The translations under genes and the position numbers were made by a program. This document shows positions 22,981-31,750 of a DNA stretch of 64,000 bases, piece by piece; the first letter of the stretch is position 1, and every line of letters begins with the position of its first letter. The notes beneath the pieces were generated by a model that was given only the letters and a program-made list of their open reading frames with translations, had not been told where the DNA came from and made no database searches. Origin of the DNA: Psychromonas ingrahamii 37 (GTDB lineage Bacteria > Pseudomonadota > Gammaproteobacteria > Enterobacterales > Psychromonadaceae); assembly GCF_000015285.1 (NCBI RefSeq), contig NC_008709.1, forward strand, positions 1 through 64,000. Reading direction: 5' to 3'.

Positions 22981-25900
22981 ATGAAAAAATTCCTTAAGTT
23001 TTTACTCGTCGTTTTCATTTGGTTAGTCATATTTGGTGTTTGTGTGGCTGGATCTTTATTGTTAGGTGCCACTGAAGTTGAAGGTATACAAGTTTTCTTG
23101 GCTATTTTCATCGCCTGGTATGCTATTAAGTTTTGCATCTACCTTTATAAGCGCTGGCAAGCAAAACAACGAGTTGAAAAATTAATTAATATTGATGCGT
23201 CAACAAAGGAGAAAACAAAATTATCATTTTTTCAATTCTTATTTCCTAAATCCATTGATAAGCATATTAAACGCGTCCTAAAGAGAATTAACCACAACGT
23301 CAGTAGCGATGAAAATCAGCAGGAAGCTGATTTTATTATGCATATTAAAATGGATAATAAACATGCTGACTGGTTATACACTGAAACAGTCAATAGACCT
23401 CAAATAGCCGATCCAATTTTCAGTGAATATAAATATCTTCAATGGATTGTGCTAAATGATCTTGTGATTCTAGATGTTGACTCTTATTTAATTAAAAATG
23501 CTGATTCTGCCGCTAACAGTGAATGGCTGCAATTACTCAATGGCTTAGCATCAAGCGAAAAATCAAAATCCTTAGACGGATTATTAATATCGATTCATGT
23601 TGCTGATTTAGTTGATCCTGCAACGAGAAGCCAGATTGCAGATCAACTTCGAAAAAAATATGAAGAAATTAAAGAGTATTGTGGTGTAGAAGTTCCTGTG
23701 AATATTTCACTTCTTGGATTAGAAGAGCGAAAAGGAGTTGATGACTGGCTAGGACAACTGAGTAATGATTGGAAAAAGCAAACCTTAGGCGTTATTAACC
23801 AACAAAAAGAGCCGGTGAAAAATATTATCCAAAGCTGTTTTTCGAAAATTCAAGCTATTTTTAAACAAGGATCTTTAGATTATATTGTTAATCAAGGGTT
23901 CGATGAAACCGTTGCCAATCTGCCTCATAAAATCAAAGATATTCAAGACTCTGTCGAGTTATTCTGCTCGCGTTTATTTTCAAGCAATAGTTTTCAAGGC
24001 AAACCTGTTTGTTCAGGTCTGTTTCTTGTTATGGCAGAAAAGAACAAAGCTGTATTTGTTGATGATCTGTTAGAGCAATCAGCTTTATGTTGGTTGCCTG
24101 CTATATCAATGAATAAAAATACTGCCAGTGATATTGAAAAAAACAAACGGTTATGGACTTATTTATCTGCAACAACAGTGCTAGTTATTCTGTTGGGGAC
24201 TTTGTATAACTCCGATAAAAATAATATTGAGCAAATATATCAAGATTACGAATCGCAACTTTCAAAGTCTGAAGATCAAGTCAAAGTTAGGGACAATCTT
24301 GAGAGTAGATATCAATTAATTACCAAACTAAATGACGTTAATATAAGTTATTGGCTACCCCTTTCAGAGAGTGTTTTTAATATACCTACATTAAAAGCTG
24401 AACTGGCTAATGATATTCAGGATGTTTTAATTTCTCCGGTCGATAAGTACTTTGAAGATAATATTAAACAATTATCGAATAAGAATATTGATAGTAAAGT
24501 TGATTATTTAAACATATTAATGCGCAGAATAAATGTGCTAAGTGCAGCAAGTAAAGGGGCTTCATTAACAGATTTAGCTGAATTGCCTCAGCCCTTTGAC
24601 AGCGCGTATATTGATAACATGTCACCAGATATGATTGATGGATTAAACAGTTTATATATTAAAAGCTTGTTTATGATAAAGGATGCAAATGACGCAAGCT
24701 ATCTCAAAAACTGGCAGCAGCAAATAACAAAATATCGTAATGATATTTCTACCTTATTATTATCTTCTAATGGAACAATGGACTGGTTAATTGACTGGGT
24801 TAATCATAATGGAAAAGTTGATTCGGTACAGCTGAGTGACTACTGGCAAGGTTCTAGGCATATCCAATCACCTATCTTAATTGAAGGTGCCTATACGTTA
24901 GCAGGTAAAACAATTATTGATGATTTTTCAGAGCAAATTTTATATGCTCTAGGAGAGGAACACCCGTTTTTGTTAAAATTTTTACCTGTATTTCAACAGC
25001 AATATCAGCATAATTATGTCGCAAAATGGGGGGCTTTCTTAAAAAATTTCCATACAGGAACGGCAACATTGAGTAGCCGATCAGAATGGTTAAATGTTAT
25101 TAATAATTTGACCACCGGACGAAATATTTTTTTCAAGTTATTAAATGATGCGGATTACCAATTAGCTCCTTTTAATGATTTAGAGGATAAGCCCGATTGG
25201 TTTGATTTTTCCCTTTATTACCAAGATATGCTGGCCCTAGGTGAAGATGAAGCCCAATCTAACCCTGCAAAGAACAAAGTATTTACCAAGTTAGCGTTAA
25301 AGGTGGTGGGATCATTAGGTCCTGTTGGTAAGGCTATTTCAGGTTCTGGGAAAAAGGCGTTGAAAACCAAGAAAAAATTGGATAAAGCCAGTGGTTCTGG
25401 TCCAGGCCCTTCAGAAAGAGCGTTAAATTTACAAGAAGCCGGCAAAGGCTTGGATGAATATAAAGGGCTGATTGCGGATTTAGTGTTCAATATTGAACAG
25501 CAAAAAGAGTCGCACAAAAGCATTCGCGCATTTTTTGAGTTTGAAAATAACCCGATAGACGAAGGCACTGTTTTAGCAAATGCGAAACTTAACATCATGA
25601 ACCTGCAGGGGTTAATAGGTAAAGCGGGTAATTCCACGGCATCATTTTGGAATGTGTACATTGGATCTATTTTAGTGCTAGAAAACTTTATGCTTGAAGA
25701 AAGTGCATGTTTGCTTGAAAAATCATGGGAAGAAGATTTTCTCTATGAATTAGAAGGGGTACCGGCCTATAAGCTAGATGAGTTTGCTTATGGGGAATCA
25801 GGTGTTTTATGGTCATTTTTTGATAAAACCTTACAACCTTTTATTCAAAATAAGCGCGGAGGGGGTTATAGTTTCAAAAAAGTGGTGGAGAAAAAAATTC

Positions 25901-26403
25901 CTTTGTCACCGGATTTATTAGATTACTTAATTCGAGCTAAAGACTTAAAAACACGTCAGAAGTTTAAATCCTTTGATTTATTTATGACGGCAAAACCAAC
26001 AGATACAAATGCAAACTCACTATTATATGTATCAGAAACCGATATCAGCCTGATTTGTGAAGCAGAAACACAAACACTGGTAAATAAGAATTATATCGTC
26101 AATAAGCTTTTTAAATGGGATGAAACATGTCGTTCTGTTAGTTTAAAGCTAAAAGTGGGTAACAAGATACTTGAGAAAGTTTACAGTGGTGATGACGGTG
26201 TATTCAATTTCTTGGATGATTTTAAATCTGGTGTTAAACGCTTTGAATTGGAAGAGTTTCCCGTATATTTTTATGAATTAAACAGTTATCGAATTGAATA
26301 CTTTGACGTTAAATTAAATATCAAAGGTGCCGATAGGTTAAGACAAGCGTTATCTATCAAACCACCACAACCGCCTGAATCAATCGCGCAATGTTGGATG
26401 TAA
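22981..26403 (+). CDS. tssM: T6SS inner-membrane protein TssM (IcmF family), no Walker A
   Basis: 1140 residues. The backbone of the membrane complex, spanning the inner membrane and reaching TssJ through the periplasm. Two N-terminal transmembrane helices (about 4-28 and 35-55), a cytoplasmic region (about 60-385), a third helix (about 391-409, LWTYLSATTVLVILLGTLY) and a large periplasmic part with IcmF-type repeats and a C-terminal domain ending PPQPPESIAQCWM. The cytoplasmic NTPase-like part has no GxxGxGK(S/T). The place where it should stand reads ADFIMHIKMDNKHADW, although a Walker-B-like VILDVDSYL remains. Nucleotide hydrolysis is therefore unlikely. A Gly/Ser/Lys-rich loop (GSGKKALKTKKKLDKASGSG) lies near 785-805. 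Confidence 0.93.
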   Translation: MKKFLKFLLVVFIWLVIFGVCVAGSLLLGATEVEGIQVFLAIFIAWYAIKFCIYLYKRWQAKQRVEKLINIDASTKEKTKLSFFQFLFPKSIDKHIKRVLKRINHNVSSDENQQEADFIMHIKMDNKHADWLYTETVNRPQIADPIFSEYKYLQWIVLNDLVILDVDSYLIKNADSAANSEWLQLLNGLASSEKSKSLDGLLISIHVADLVDPATRSQIADQLRKKYEEIKEYCGVEVPVNISLLGLEERKGVDDWLGQLSNDWKKQTLGVINQQKEPVKNIIQSCFSKIQAIFKQGSLDYIVNQGFDETVANLPHKIKDIQDSVELFCSRLFSSNSFQGKPVCSGLFLVMAEKNKAVFVDDLLEQSALCWLPAISMNKNTASDIEKNKRLWTYLSATTVLVILLGTLYNSDKNNIEQIYQDYESQLSKSEDQVKVRDNLESRYQLITKLNDVNISYWLPLSESVFNIPTLKAELANDIQDVLISPVDKYFEDNIKQLSNKNIDSKVDYLNILMRRINVLSAASKGASLTDLAELPQPFDSAYIDNMSPDMIDGLNSLYIKSLFMIKDANDASYLKNWQQQITKYRNDISTLLLSSNGTMDWLIDWVNHNGKVDSVQLSDYWQGSRHIQSPILIEGAYTLAGKTIIDDFSEQILYALGEEHPFLLKFLPVFQQQYQHNYVAKWGAFLKNFHTGTATLSSRSEWLNVINNLTTGRNIFFKLLNDADYQLAPFNDLEDKPDWFDFSLYYQDMLALGEDEAQSNPAKNKVFTKLALKVVGSLGPVGKAISGSGKKALKTKKKLDKASGSGPGPSERALNLQEAGKGLDEYKGLIADLVFNIEQQKESHKSIRAFFEFENNPIDEGTVLANAKLNIMNLQGLIGKAGNSTASFWNVYIGSILVLENFMLEESACLLEKSWEEDFLYELEGVPAYKLDEFAYGESGVLWSFFDKTLQPFIQNKRGGGYSFKKVVEKKIPLSPDLLDYLIRAKDLKTRQKFKSFDLFMTAKPTDTNANSLLYVSETDISLICEAETQTLVNKNYIVNKLFKWDETCRSVSLKLKVGNKILEKVYSGDDGVFNFLDDFKSGVKRFELEEFPVYFYELNSYRIEYFDVKLNIKGADRLRQALSIKPPQPPESIAQCWM

Positions 26404-26406
26404 AGT

Positions 26407-28101
26407 ATGCTTGATGTCAAAAATATTTCGTTTTTGCCAAAGCAGGGAGGGACGGTTCCTTTTAAAACATTAATCCTTGCTCCGCTTGGTGGCCATAATG
26501 CCATTGAGCAGTTGCTTGAACCAACTGAAATTAATATCCGTAATTTTGATACTGTTATTAAAGAGTTTTCACCGACTGTTGATGTAGATATAGCTAACTC
26601 TGGACTGTGCCAATTACTTAATGTCGATCAGCAAATAATCACCCTCAGTTATACTATTGATTGCTACGCAGACTTTAAACCAACAGCCATTATCAAAAAA
26701 GAACCTTCTTTACGGGAAGTTTCACACATTATTGATCTAATACATCAACAACTTCAGCTAGATGGAACTACTTTTAGTACCGCTCCCTTTGAGCTTCAGC
26801 ACGTGAAAATCGCCGAGTTGGAAAAAGAGTCGGTCAAAAGGCATGAACTTGAATTAGTTGTTTGTGAATTAGAGTTAATTCTATCTCGAATATTAAACCA
26901 AATTCTGCATCAAGCCGATTGGCAGCAGCTTGAAGCATCTTGGCGCGGTATATATTGGCTATGCCAAACAGCAGAAAGCAGTCACTCTCTGATTATTGAA
27001 TGTGCCAGTGCAACTAAGCAGTTACTTTGGGATGATCTTTTCACTAATACCGACTTACTCGATTCAAATTTATATCAGCAGGTTTACGTTGACAGTATCG
27101 GTCAATATGGCGCTGTTCCCTATGGTGTTTTATTAATTGATGATTACTTTTCTGGCGCGGGTTCAGATCTTACTTTGCTTAAAGCGATTACTGAGGTGTG
27201 CAGTAAAGCGCATTTACCTGTTGTCACGGGCGCAAATGCTCGGATGTTTGATGTTAATGACTTTAATACATTGCAGGATTCAGATTATATTTCTGAAATT
27301 CATGCCGGACACCGATATATAAAATGGCGTAATTTTATCTCAACAGAAGAAGCTAGTTTTCTCGCTTTAACCATGCCGAGATTATTATTTAGGAATGCCT
27401 ATGGTAAAGGTGATTCGGCACTCAGTTGGTTTCAAGAAAACATAGGTGATAGTCACGAAGACTGCCTATGGGGCAACGCAAGTTTTGGATTTGTTGATAA
27501 TTTGCTTAAAAGCTTTCAAGAAAGCGGTTTTTGTACTTTTATTTCCGGCATGGAAGGGGGGCGATTAAATTTATCGGCGTTGTTAAATAAGTCGCCTAAT
27601 TTACCCATTGAAATTGCTTTTTCTGAAGAAAAAGAAGCCGAGTTAATAAAGTTAGGCTTTAATCCTGTCTGTACAAGGGCTTATCACAATATATTACTTT
27701 TTGAGTCAGCAAATTCTGTGCGTTGGGGTAATCTAAAACTTAATTACCGAACACAAAATATTGATACTATTGCCAGTGCCCAATTGCAGTATTTATTTAT
27801 TGTTATGCGTATTATTCATTGTTTAAAAATCATATTCAGAGAAAGTGTTGGTGCGACGACCAACTCAACAGAGTTATCTCATATTTTAAATCGATGGATC
27901 AGACAATTTGTCTCAGATGTTGAAGCACCTTCTAAATCGTTACGCGCACAAAGACCCTTAAAAGATGCAAAAGTCCTGGTGGTAGAAACAAATAATATAG
28001 GATGGTTTGAGATTGAAATAGAGCTCAGCCCGCATATGAAATACTTAGGCAGTACTATCTCCATTAATACCCTTATTTTTATGAATGAAGAGGTCAGCTA
28101 A
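26407..28101 (+). CDS. Predicted TssB-TssC fusion sheath protein
   Basis: 564 residues. The C-terminal 430 residues are TssC/VipB: LEASWRGIYWL, DSIGQYGAVPYGVLLIDDYF, YIKWRNFISTEEASFLALTMPRLLFR, CLWGNASFGF, LQYLFIVMRIIHCLKIIFRES and PLKDAKVLVVETNNIGWFEI. The first 115 residues resemble TssB: VPFKTLILAP matches LPFKLLVLGD, EINIRNFDTVI matches ININKYNFSDV, and ITLSYTIDCYADFKPTAII matches ISLSIKQLSDFEPDSII. The TssB C-terminal helices are missing. It lies in the same operon as complete tssB and tssC, directly before a second hcp. A single-chain sheath subunit or a specialised sheath-end piece are both possible. The TssC part is firm; the TssB part is by eye. Confidence 0.82.
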   Translation: MLDVKNISFLPKQGGTVPFKTLILAPLGGHNAIEQLLEPTEINIRNFDTVIKEFSPTVDVDIANSGLCQLLNVDQQIITLSYTIDCYADFKPTAIIKKEPSLREVSHIIDLIHQQLQLDGTTFSTAPFELQHVKIAELEKESVKRHELELVVCELELILSRILNQILHQADWQQLEASWRGIYWLCQTAESSHSLIIECASATKQLLWDDLFTNTDLLDSNLYQQVYVDSIGQYGAVPYGVLLIDDYFSGAGSDLTLLKAITEVCSKAHLPVVTGANARMFDVNDFNTLQDSDYISEIHAGHRYIKWRNFISTEEASFLALTMPRLLFRNAYGKGDSALSWFQENIGDSHEDCLWGNASFGFVDNLLKSFQESGFCTFISGMEGGRLNLSALLNKSPNLPIEIAFSEEKEAELIKLGFNPVCTRAYHNILLFESANSVRWGNLKLNYRTQNIDTIASAQLQYLFIVMRIIHCLKIIFRESVGATTNSTELSHILNRWIRQFVSDVEAPSKSLRAQRPLKDAKVLVVETNNIGWFEIEIELSPHMKYLGSTISINTLIFMNEEVS

Positions 28102-28589
28102 TGGAATTTTCGGGTTATATGAAAATTGAAGGTGATATTCAGGGCGTTATTGAAGGCTCTTCAATTAGAAAAAATCGAGAAACGAGTATTGATCTTTTTT
28201 CATTTAAACATGAAATTAAATTACCCACTAATGTGCAGTCAGGTATGGGAAATGGTCCGGTTATTCATCAGCCAATTGTCTTATTAAAAGAGGTTGATAA
28301 AAGTACCCCAAAGCTATATCGCGCATTGGTTGAAAAAGAACGATTAAATACAGTTGAATTCGAATGGTTTCGATATACGGCGCAAGGTGAAGAGCTTGTT
28401 TATTATCGTATTGAATTAATAAATGCGCATATTATATCAATCTCTCCCTGGACGCCTGCATTAGAAAAAGCGGAGTCAGAATATTTACGTTTTATGGAAA
28501 ATGTAACACTGGCCTATGAAGGTATTACTTGGAGTTGGGGGCCGGATGGTGATGTTACTTACCAAACCAATTGGCGGGGTGAGCAATAA
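28101..28589 (+). CDS. hcp: Second Hcp-family tube protein
   Basis: 162 residues. Hcp pattern: MEFSGYMKIEGDIQGVIEG start, DLFSFKHEIKLPTNVQSG, GPVIHQPIVLLKEVDKSTPKLYRAL (about 50-76), VEFEWFRYT, VYYRIELINAHIISI and LAYEGITWSWGPDGDVTYQTNWR. It is closer to the common Hcp1 form than copy 1 because it keeps the TITW-like C-terminal strand. Its ATG overlaps the stop of the sheath fusion gene, so the two are translationally coupled, which suggests a dedicated tube for the fused sheath. Only scattered identity to the first Hcp is visible. Confidence 0.9.
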   Translation: MEFSGYMKIEGDIQGVIEGSSIRKNRETSIDLFSFKHEIKLPTNVQSGMGNGPVIHQPIVLLKEVDKSTPKLYRALVEKERLNTVEFEWFRYTAQGEELVYYRIELINAHIISISPWTPALEKAESEYLRFMENVTLAYEGITWSWGPDGDVTYQTNWRGEQ

Positions 28590-28993
28590 TGTTAAGGCTT
28601 TCTGAAAAGCTTAACTTGCTGACTGTCAAAAATGAATCAGCTAAACAGCTTGAATCATTAAATATTGCCACATCGATGCGCAATTATTTACAAAAAATAC
28701 TCAATACACGTCAGGGTAGTGTACTTATTGCGCCTGATATGGGAATGCCTAAAATTGACCTTAGTGAAGGGATTGTCGAACAAGTTGATAAGCAAAATGT
28801 GCTTAATATGATCAAAATCTTACTTGAAAAGTATGATCCCAGAATAGAATCGCTACATACCGAATTAAAAGAAAACCATAATATAACGGTTATTTTGTCA
28901 TTTCAATTATTGGTGACAACCCGATCAAAACATGTCGTTACTCTCTTTGGAAAATTACAATCTGATAGTACATTTGAACTGGAATTACAATAA
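28589..28993 (+). CDS. tssE: T6SS baseplate protein TssE (gp25-like)
   Basis: 134 residues, typical length. TssE is the gp25-like wedge component that starts sheath polymerisation. The gp25 fold is seen in MRNYLQKILNTRQGSVLIAPDMGMPKI (pieces at about 31-57), the acidic EKYDPRIESLHTEL segment (about 86-99) matching the conserved Y-E-P-R region, and FQLLVTTR. Its start overlaps the stop of hcp2 (TAATG), and its own stop overlaps tssF, so translation is coupled. Confidence 0.93.
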   Translation: MLRLSEKLNLLTVKNESAKQLESLNIATSMRNYLQKILNTRQGSVLIAPDMGMPKIDLSEGIVEQVDKQNVLNMIKILLEKYDPRIESLHTELKENHNITVILSFQLLVTTRSKHVVTLFGKLQSDSTFELELQ

Positions 28994-30762
28994 TGGATTT
29001 AGCAGACCTATACCAACAAGAGTTAAAACTTTTAAAAGAATCATCACAGGTTTTTAGTAAAGAATACCCTGCAATTACAGAAAGTTTAAATAGAGATATA
29101 GTTGACCCCGATGTTGATATGATCTTACAGGGTGTTTCCTATTTAACGGCGCAATTTAAAAAAGAGTTAGACGATCAGTTTCCGGTTGCACTGCAGGCCC
29201 TATCACAAGTATTAACACCCACCTTAATGCAGCCTATTCCGGCAGTCAGCATTCTATCATTAACGCCTAAAGCAAATTTAATCTCACCTTTAATGGTTAA
29301 AAAAGGGACTGGATTTGATTCTTCTCCTGCAAAACTCGATGAAGAGGGCCATGAACGGATAGCTTGCCGATTCAGCAGCGCTTGGGAGGTTGAAGTGTTG
29401 CCGGTGCGTGTTGCAACGTTAGTGATGCAGCAGGTTGAAAAAACAATTAACCAGGTACAACAGAAAGTGGTTGAACTCAATGTGGGGTTTACATCAGAAA
29501 AAAATGATCTCGCTAATTATAGCTTTGATAAACTGCGTTTTTATATTAATCAACCAGCAAGTGATGCTTGTATTTGGTTACAGATGTTTGCTCAAAAATT
29601 GCAGTCAATTAAAGTGACAAGCTCCGCTGGTGTTGCTGATATTTCAGTAAAAAATTTACAATTAACAGGCTATGGCGCAGAGCATAATATTTTTGATGCC
29701 GGCAATTCATCAAATCAGCATAGTCTTTTGCAGGAGTATTATACTGTTCCTGAAAAATTACAGTTTTTTGAAATTAACCTGCAGCAGTGGCAGCAGCGTA
29801 GTGGTGATCAATTTTCAATTGTTTTTGAATTTACCTCTCCTACCTGGAGCCTGCCTGAATTTAAAACCGATCACCTAAAACTATACTGTACACCGGTGAT
29901 TAATGAATTTGAGCACTTTGCTGAGCCAATGGCGATGAATGGTATTCAACTTGAATTTCCATTAACCGCTCAACAGCGTAATTTATCGACTGAATTCGTT
30001 TTGCCTATTGTTGATGTTCTGACGGTTGAAAGTATCAAGCGAGAACGGGAAAAAAATAACCGTTATCAGAATATTATAATCCCCAGCAATACGAACAGTA
30101 AAACCGGTGGTTTTTATTATTTTAGAAAGCATGGCGTGCATGACGGGGACGTAGCAAATTGGTTAGCTCTGGAGTTTGAAGCCGGATCAAGACCTGAAAG
30201 TCGAGAAGTGTTACGTGTCAAAGTCAAATGTTGCCATGGTGAGCTTGCTGCTAAATTGCCTCCTAACGAGATTAATGTGCCAACCAGCAGTAGCCCTGAA
30301 TTAGTTTCTTTTACTAACCTGACAACCAGCAGTGATTATCTGCCGGCGCAGATTATTTCCAATGAAGCTTGGCAGGTGGTATCAGATCAGGCATTAAGTT
30401 TACAAAATATAGAAAAAGCGGATCAGCTTAAGCAACTTCTGCGTCATCACCTTCCTGCGCAACTTAAAAACACCGCAAAATATAAAACCCTGGCGCATCG
30501 AATTGCTGCGATTAATGATATTAAAATAACCGCGAAAGATCATTTTGAAAAGGGATTATTGGTTCGAGGAGTGGAGTATTCAGTTCATATAAACAGTGAT
30601 CATTTTATTAACCAGGGGGAAATATTTTTATTTTCAGCCTTGCTGAATCAGTTATTGGCATTACAAGTGCCCATTAATAGTTTCAGTCAATTAATTGTGA
30701 CTGAATCCCGTACCGAGGAATCTCAACGCTGGGCAATTAATTTTGGCGGTATCGCTAAATGA
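28993..30762 (+). CDS. tssF: T6SS baseplate protein TssF
   Basis: 589 residues, family-typical. TssF with TssG and TssE forms the baseplate wedge. Signature parts are the N-terminal DLYQQELKLLKESSQVFSKEYP (pieces of), DPDVDMILQGVSYLTAQFKKELDDQFP, ALSQVLTPTLMQPIPAVSIL (about 67-86), the central beta domain, and the C-terminal FINQGEIFLFSALLNQLLALQVPINSF. Overlaps tssE upstream and tssG downstream by a few bases. Confidence 0.95.
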   Translation: MDLADLYQQELKLLKESSQVFSKEYPAITESLNRDIVDPDVDMILQGVSYLTAQFKKELDDQFPVALQALSQVLTPTLMQPIPAVSILSLTPKANLISPLMVKKGTGFDSSPAKLDEEGHERIACRFSSAWEVEVLPVRVATLVMQQVEKTINQVQQKVVELNVGFTSEKNDLANYSFDKLRFYINQPASDACIWLQMFAQKLQSIKVTSSAGVADISVKNLQLTGYGAEHNIFDAGNSSNQHSLLQEYYTVPEKLQFFEINLQQWQQRSGDQFSIVFEFTSPTWSLPEFKTDHLKLYCTPVINEFEHFAEPMAMNGIQLEFPLTAQQRNLSTEFVLPIVDVLTVESIKREREKNNRYQNIIIPSNTNSKTGGFYYFRKHGVHDGDVANWLALEFEAGSRPESREVLRVKVKCCHGELAAKLPPNEINVPTSSSPELVSFTNLTTSSDYLPAQIISNEAWQVVSDQALSLQNIEKADQLKQLLRHHLPAQLKNTAKYKTLAHRIAAINDIKITAKDHFEKGLLVRGVEYSVHINSDHFINQGEIFLFSALLNQLLALQVPINSFSQLIVTESRTEESQRWAINFGGIAK

Positions 30763-31712
30763 TCGAACAAGAGTTACTCCGCAATGCGACTCAATACAGT
30801 TTTATTGAAGTCTATAAGCTCTTATGCGAACTGGCGTTAAGCAATAAACTTAATCCGCTGCATGCTATACGCATCAGGCCGGTTTTAGGCTTACAACATG
30901 CGCGTACTCAAGTCGTTTCTGTGACTAAACAGGATCAACCGTCTTTATATTATCTGAACGTTAATCTACCTGGCCTTTACGGTAACGGCTCCCCCTTACC
31001 CAAGTTTTTTACCGAAGAGTTGATCCAGGCATCGCATAAAGACCAAAACCAAACCCGACTGTTTTTAGATATTATTCATCAGCGTCTTTATCAACTATTG
31101 TATGCGGCAAACACTCAGCAATCTCCGCATTATCTGGATCAAGGGCGTAAAAACGTTTATCAATTTATGCTTGCCATGATTGGGTTTAAAGAGGCATCCT
31201 GGTTAAAAGACTTCCCTGATCAAGCCTTTATTTTAAGAAATATTAATATTATTCGTCATCAAAAAAGCACCGTTGTTGGGCTGCAAAAGCTGCTGCAGAA
31301 CCTATTTAAAAAAGCGCAGGTAAGCATTGAGCAGTGTGTTAACCGGGACGTCAGTATAGCAGAAGGGCAAAAACTGGCGTTAAACCAACAGGCGAATCAA
31401 ATCAGTTTCAGTGCGGTGCTCGGCGGAAAAATGCAGGATATTCAATCTAAAATTATTGTCTCTATCTCCCCCCTGAGTGCGAAAGAATATAAACAATGGT
31501 GCTTAACACCTGAGTATTGGGATGCATTACAAAATATGATCAAGTATTTTATTGGCCAACCTTTGTTGGTGGACTTACAGATAGATGTGGTAGCCGATAC
31601 TAAATTTAACCTAAGCTTAGTACCAGAAAATGAATTTTCTTTAGGCCGCAATGCCTGGTTAAAAAGCAGTAATACCAAGCAGCATATAACGGCTTCAATA
31701 AAACTCCTATAA
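30759..31712 (+). CDS. tssG: T6SS baseplate protein TssG
   Basis: 317 residues. Wedge partner of TssF. Family marks include an N-terminal helix YSFIEVYKLLCEL, VNLPGLYGNGSPLPKFFTEEL (about 67-87), the LDIIHQRLYQLLY segment and LGRNAWL near the C-terminus (SLGRNAWLKSS). Start ATGA overlaps the tssF stop. It is the last core baseplate gene; the vgrG cassette begins 38 nt later. Confidence 0.94.
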   Translation: MIEQELLRNATQYSFIEVYKLLCELALSNKLNPLHAIRIRPVLGLQHARTQVVSVTKQDQPSLYYLNVNLPGLYGNGSPLPKFFTEELIQASHKDQNQTRLFLDIIHQRLYQLLYAANTQQSPHYLDQGRKNVYQFMLAMIGFKEASWLKDFPDQAFILRNINIIRHQKSTVVGLQKLLQNLFKKAQVSIEQCVNRDVSIAEGQKLALNQQANQISFSAVLGGKMQDIQSKIIVSISPLSAKEYKQWCLTPEYWDALQNMIKYFIGQPLLVDLQIDVVADTKFNLSLVPENEFSLGRNAWLKSSNTKQHITASIKLL

Positions 31713-31750
31713 CAGTATTAAACTGTTTACTCAATAAAGGACCTCTGTGT

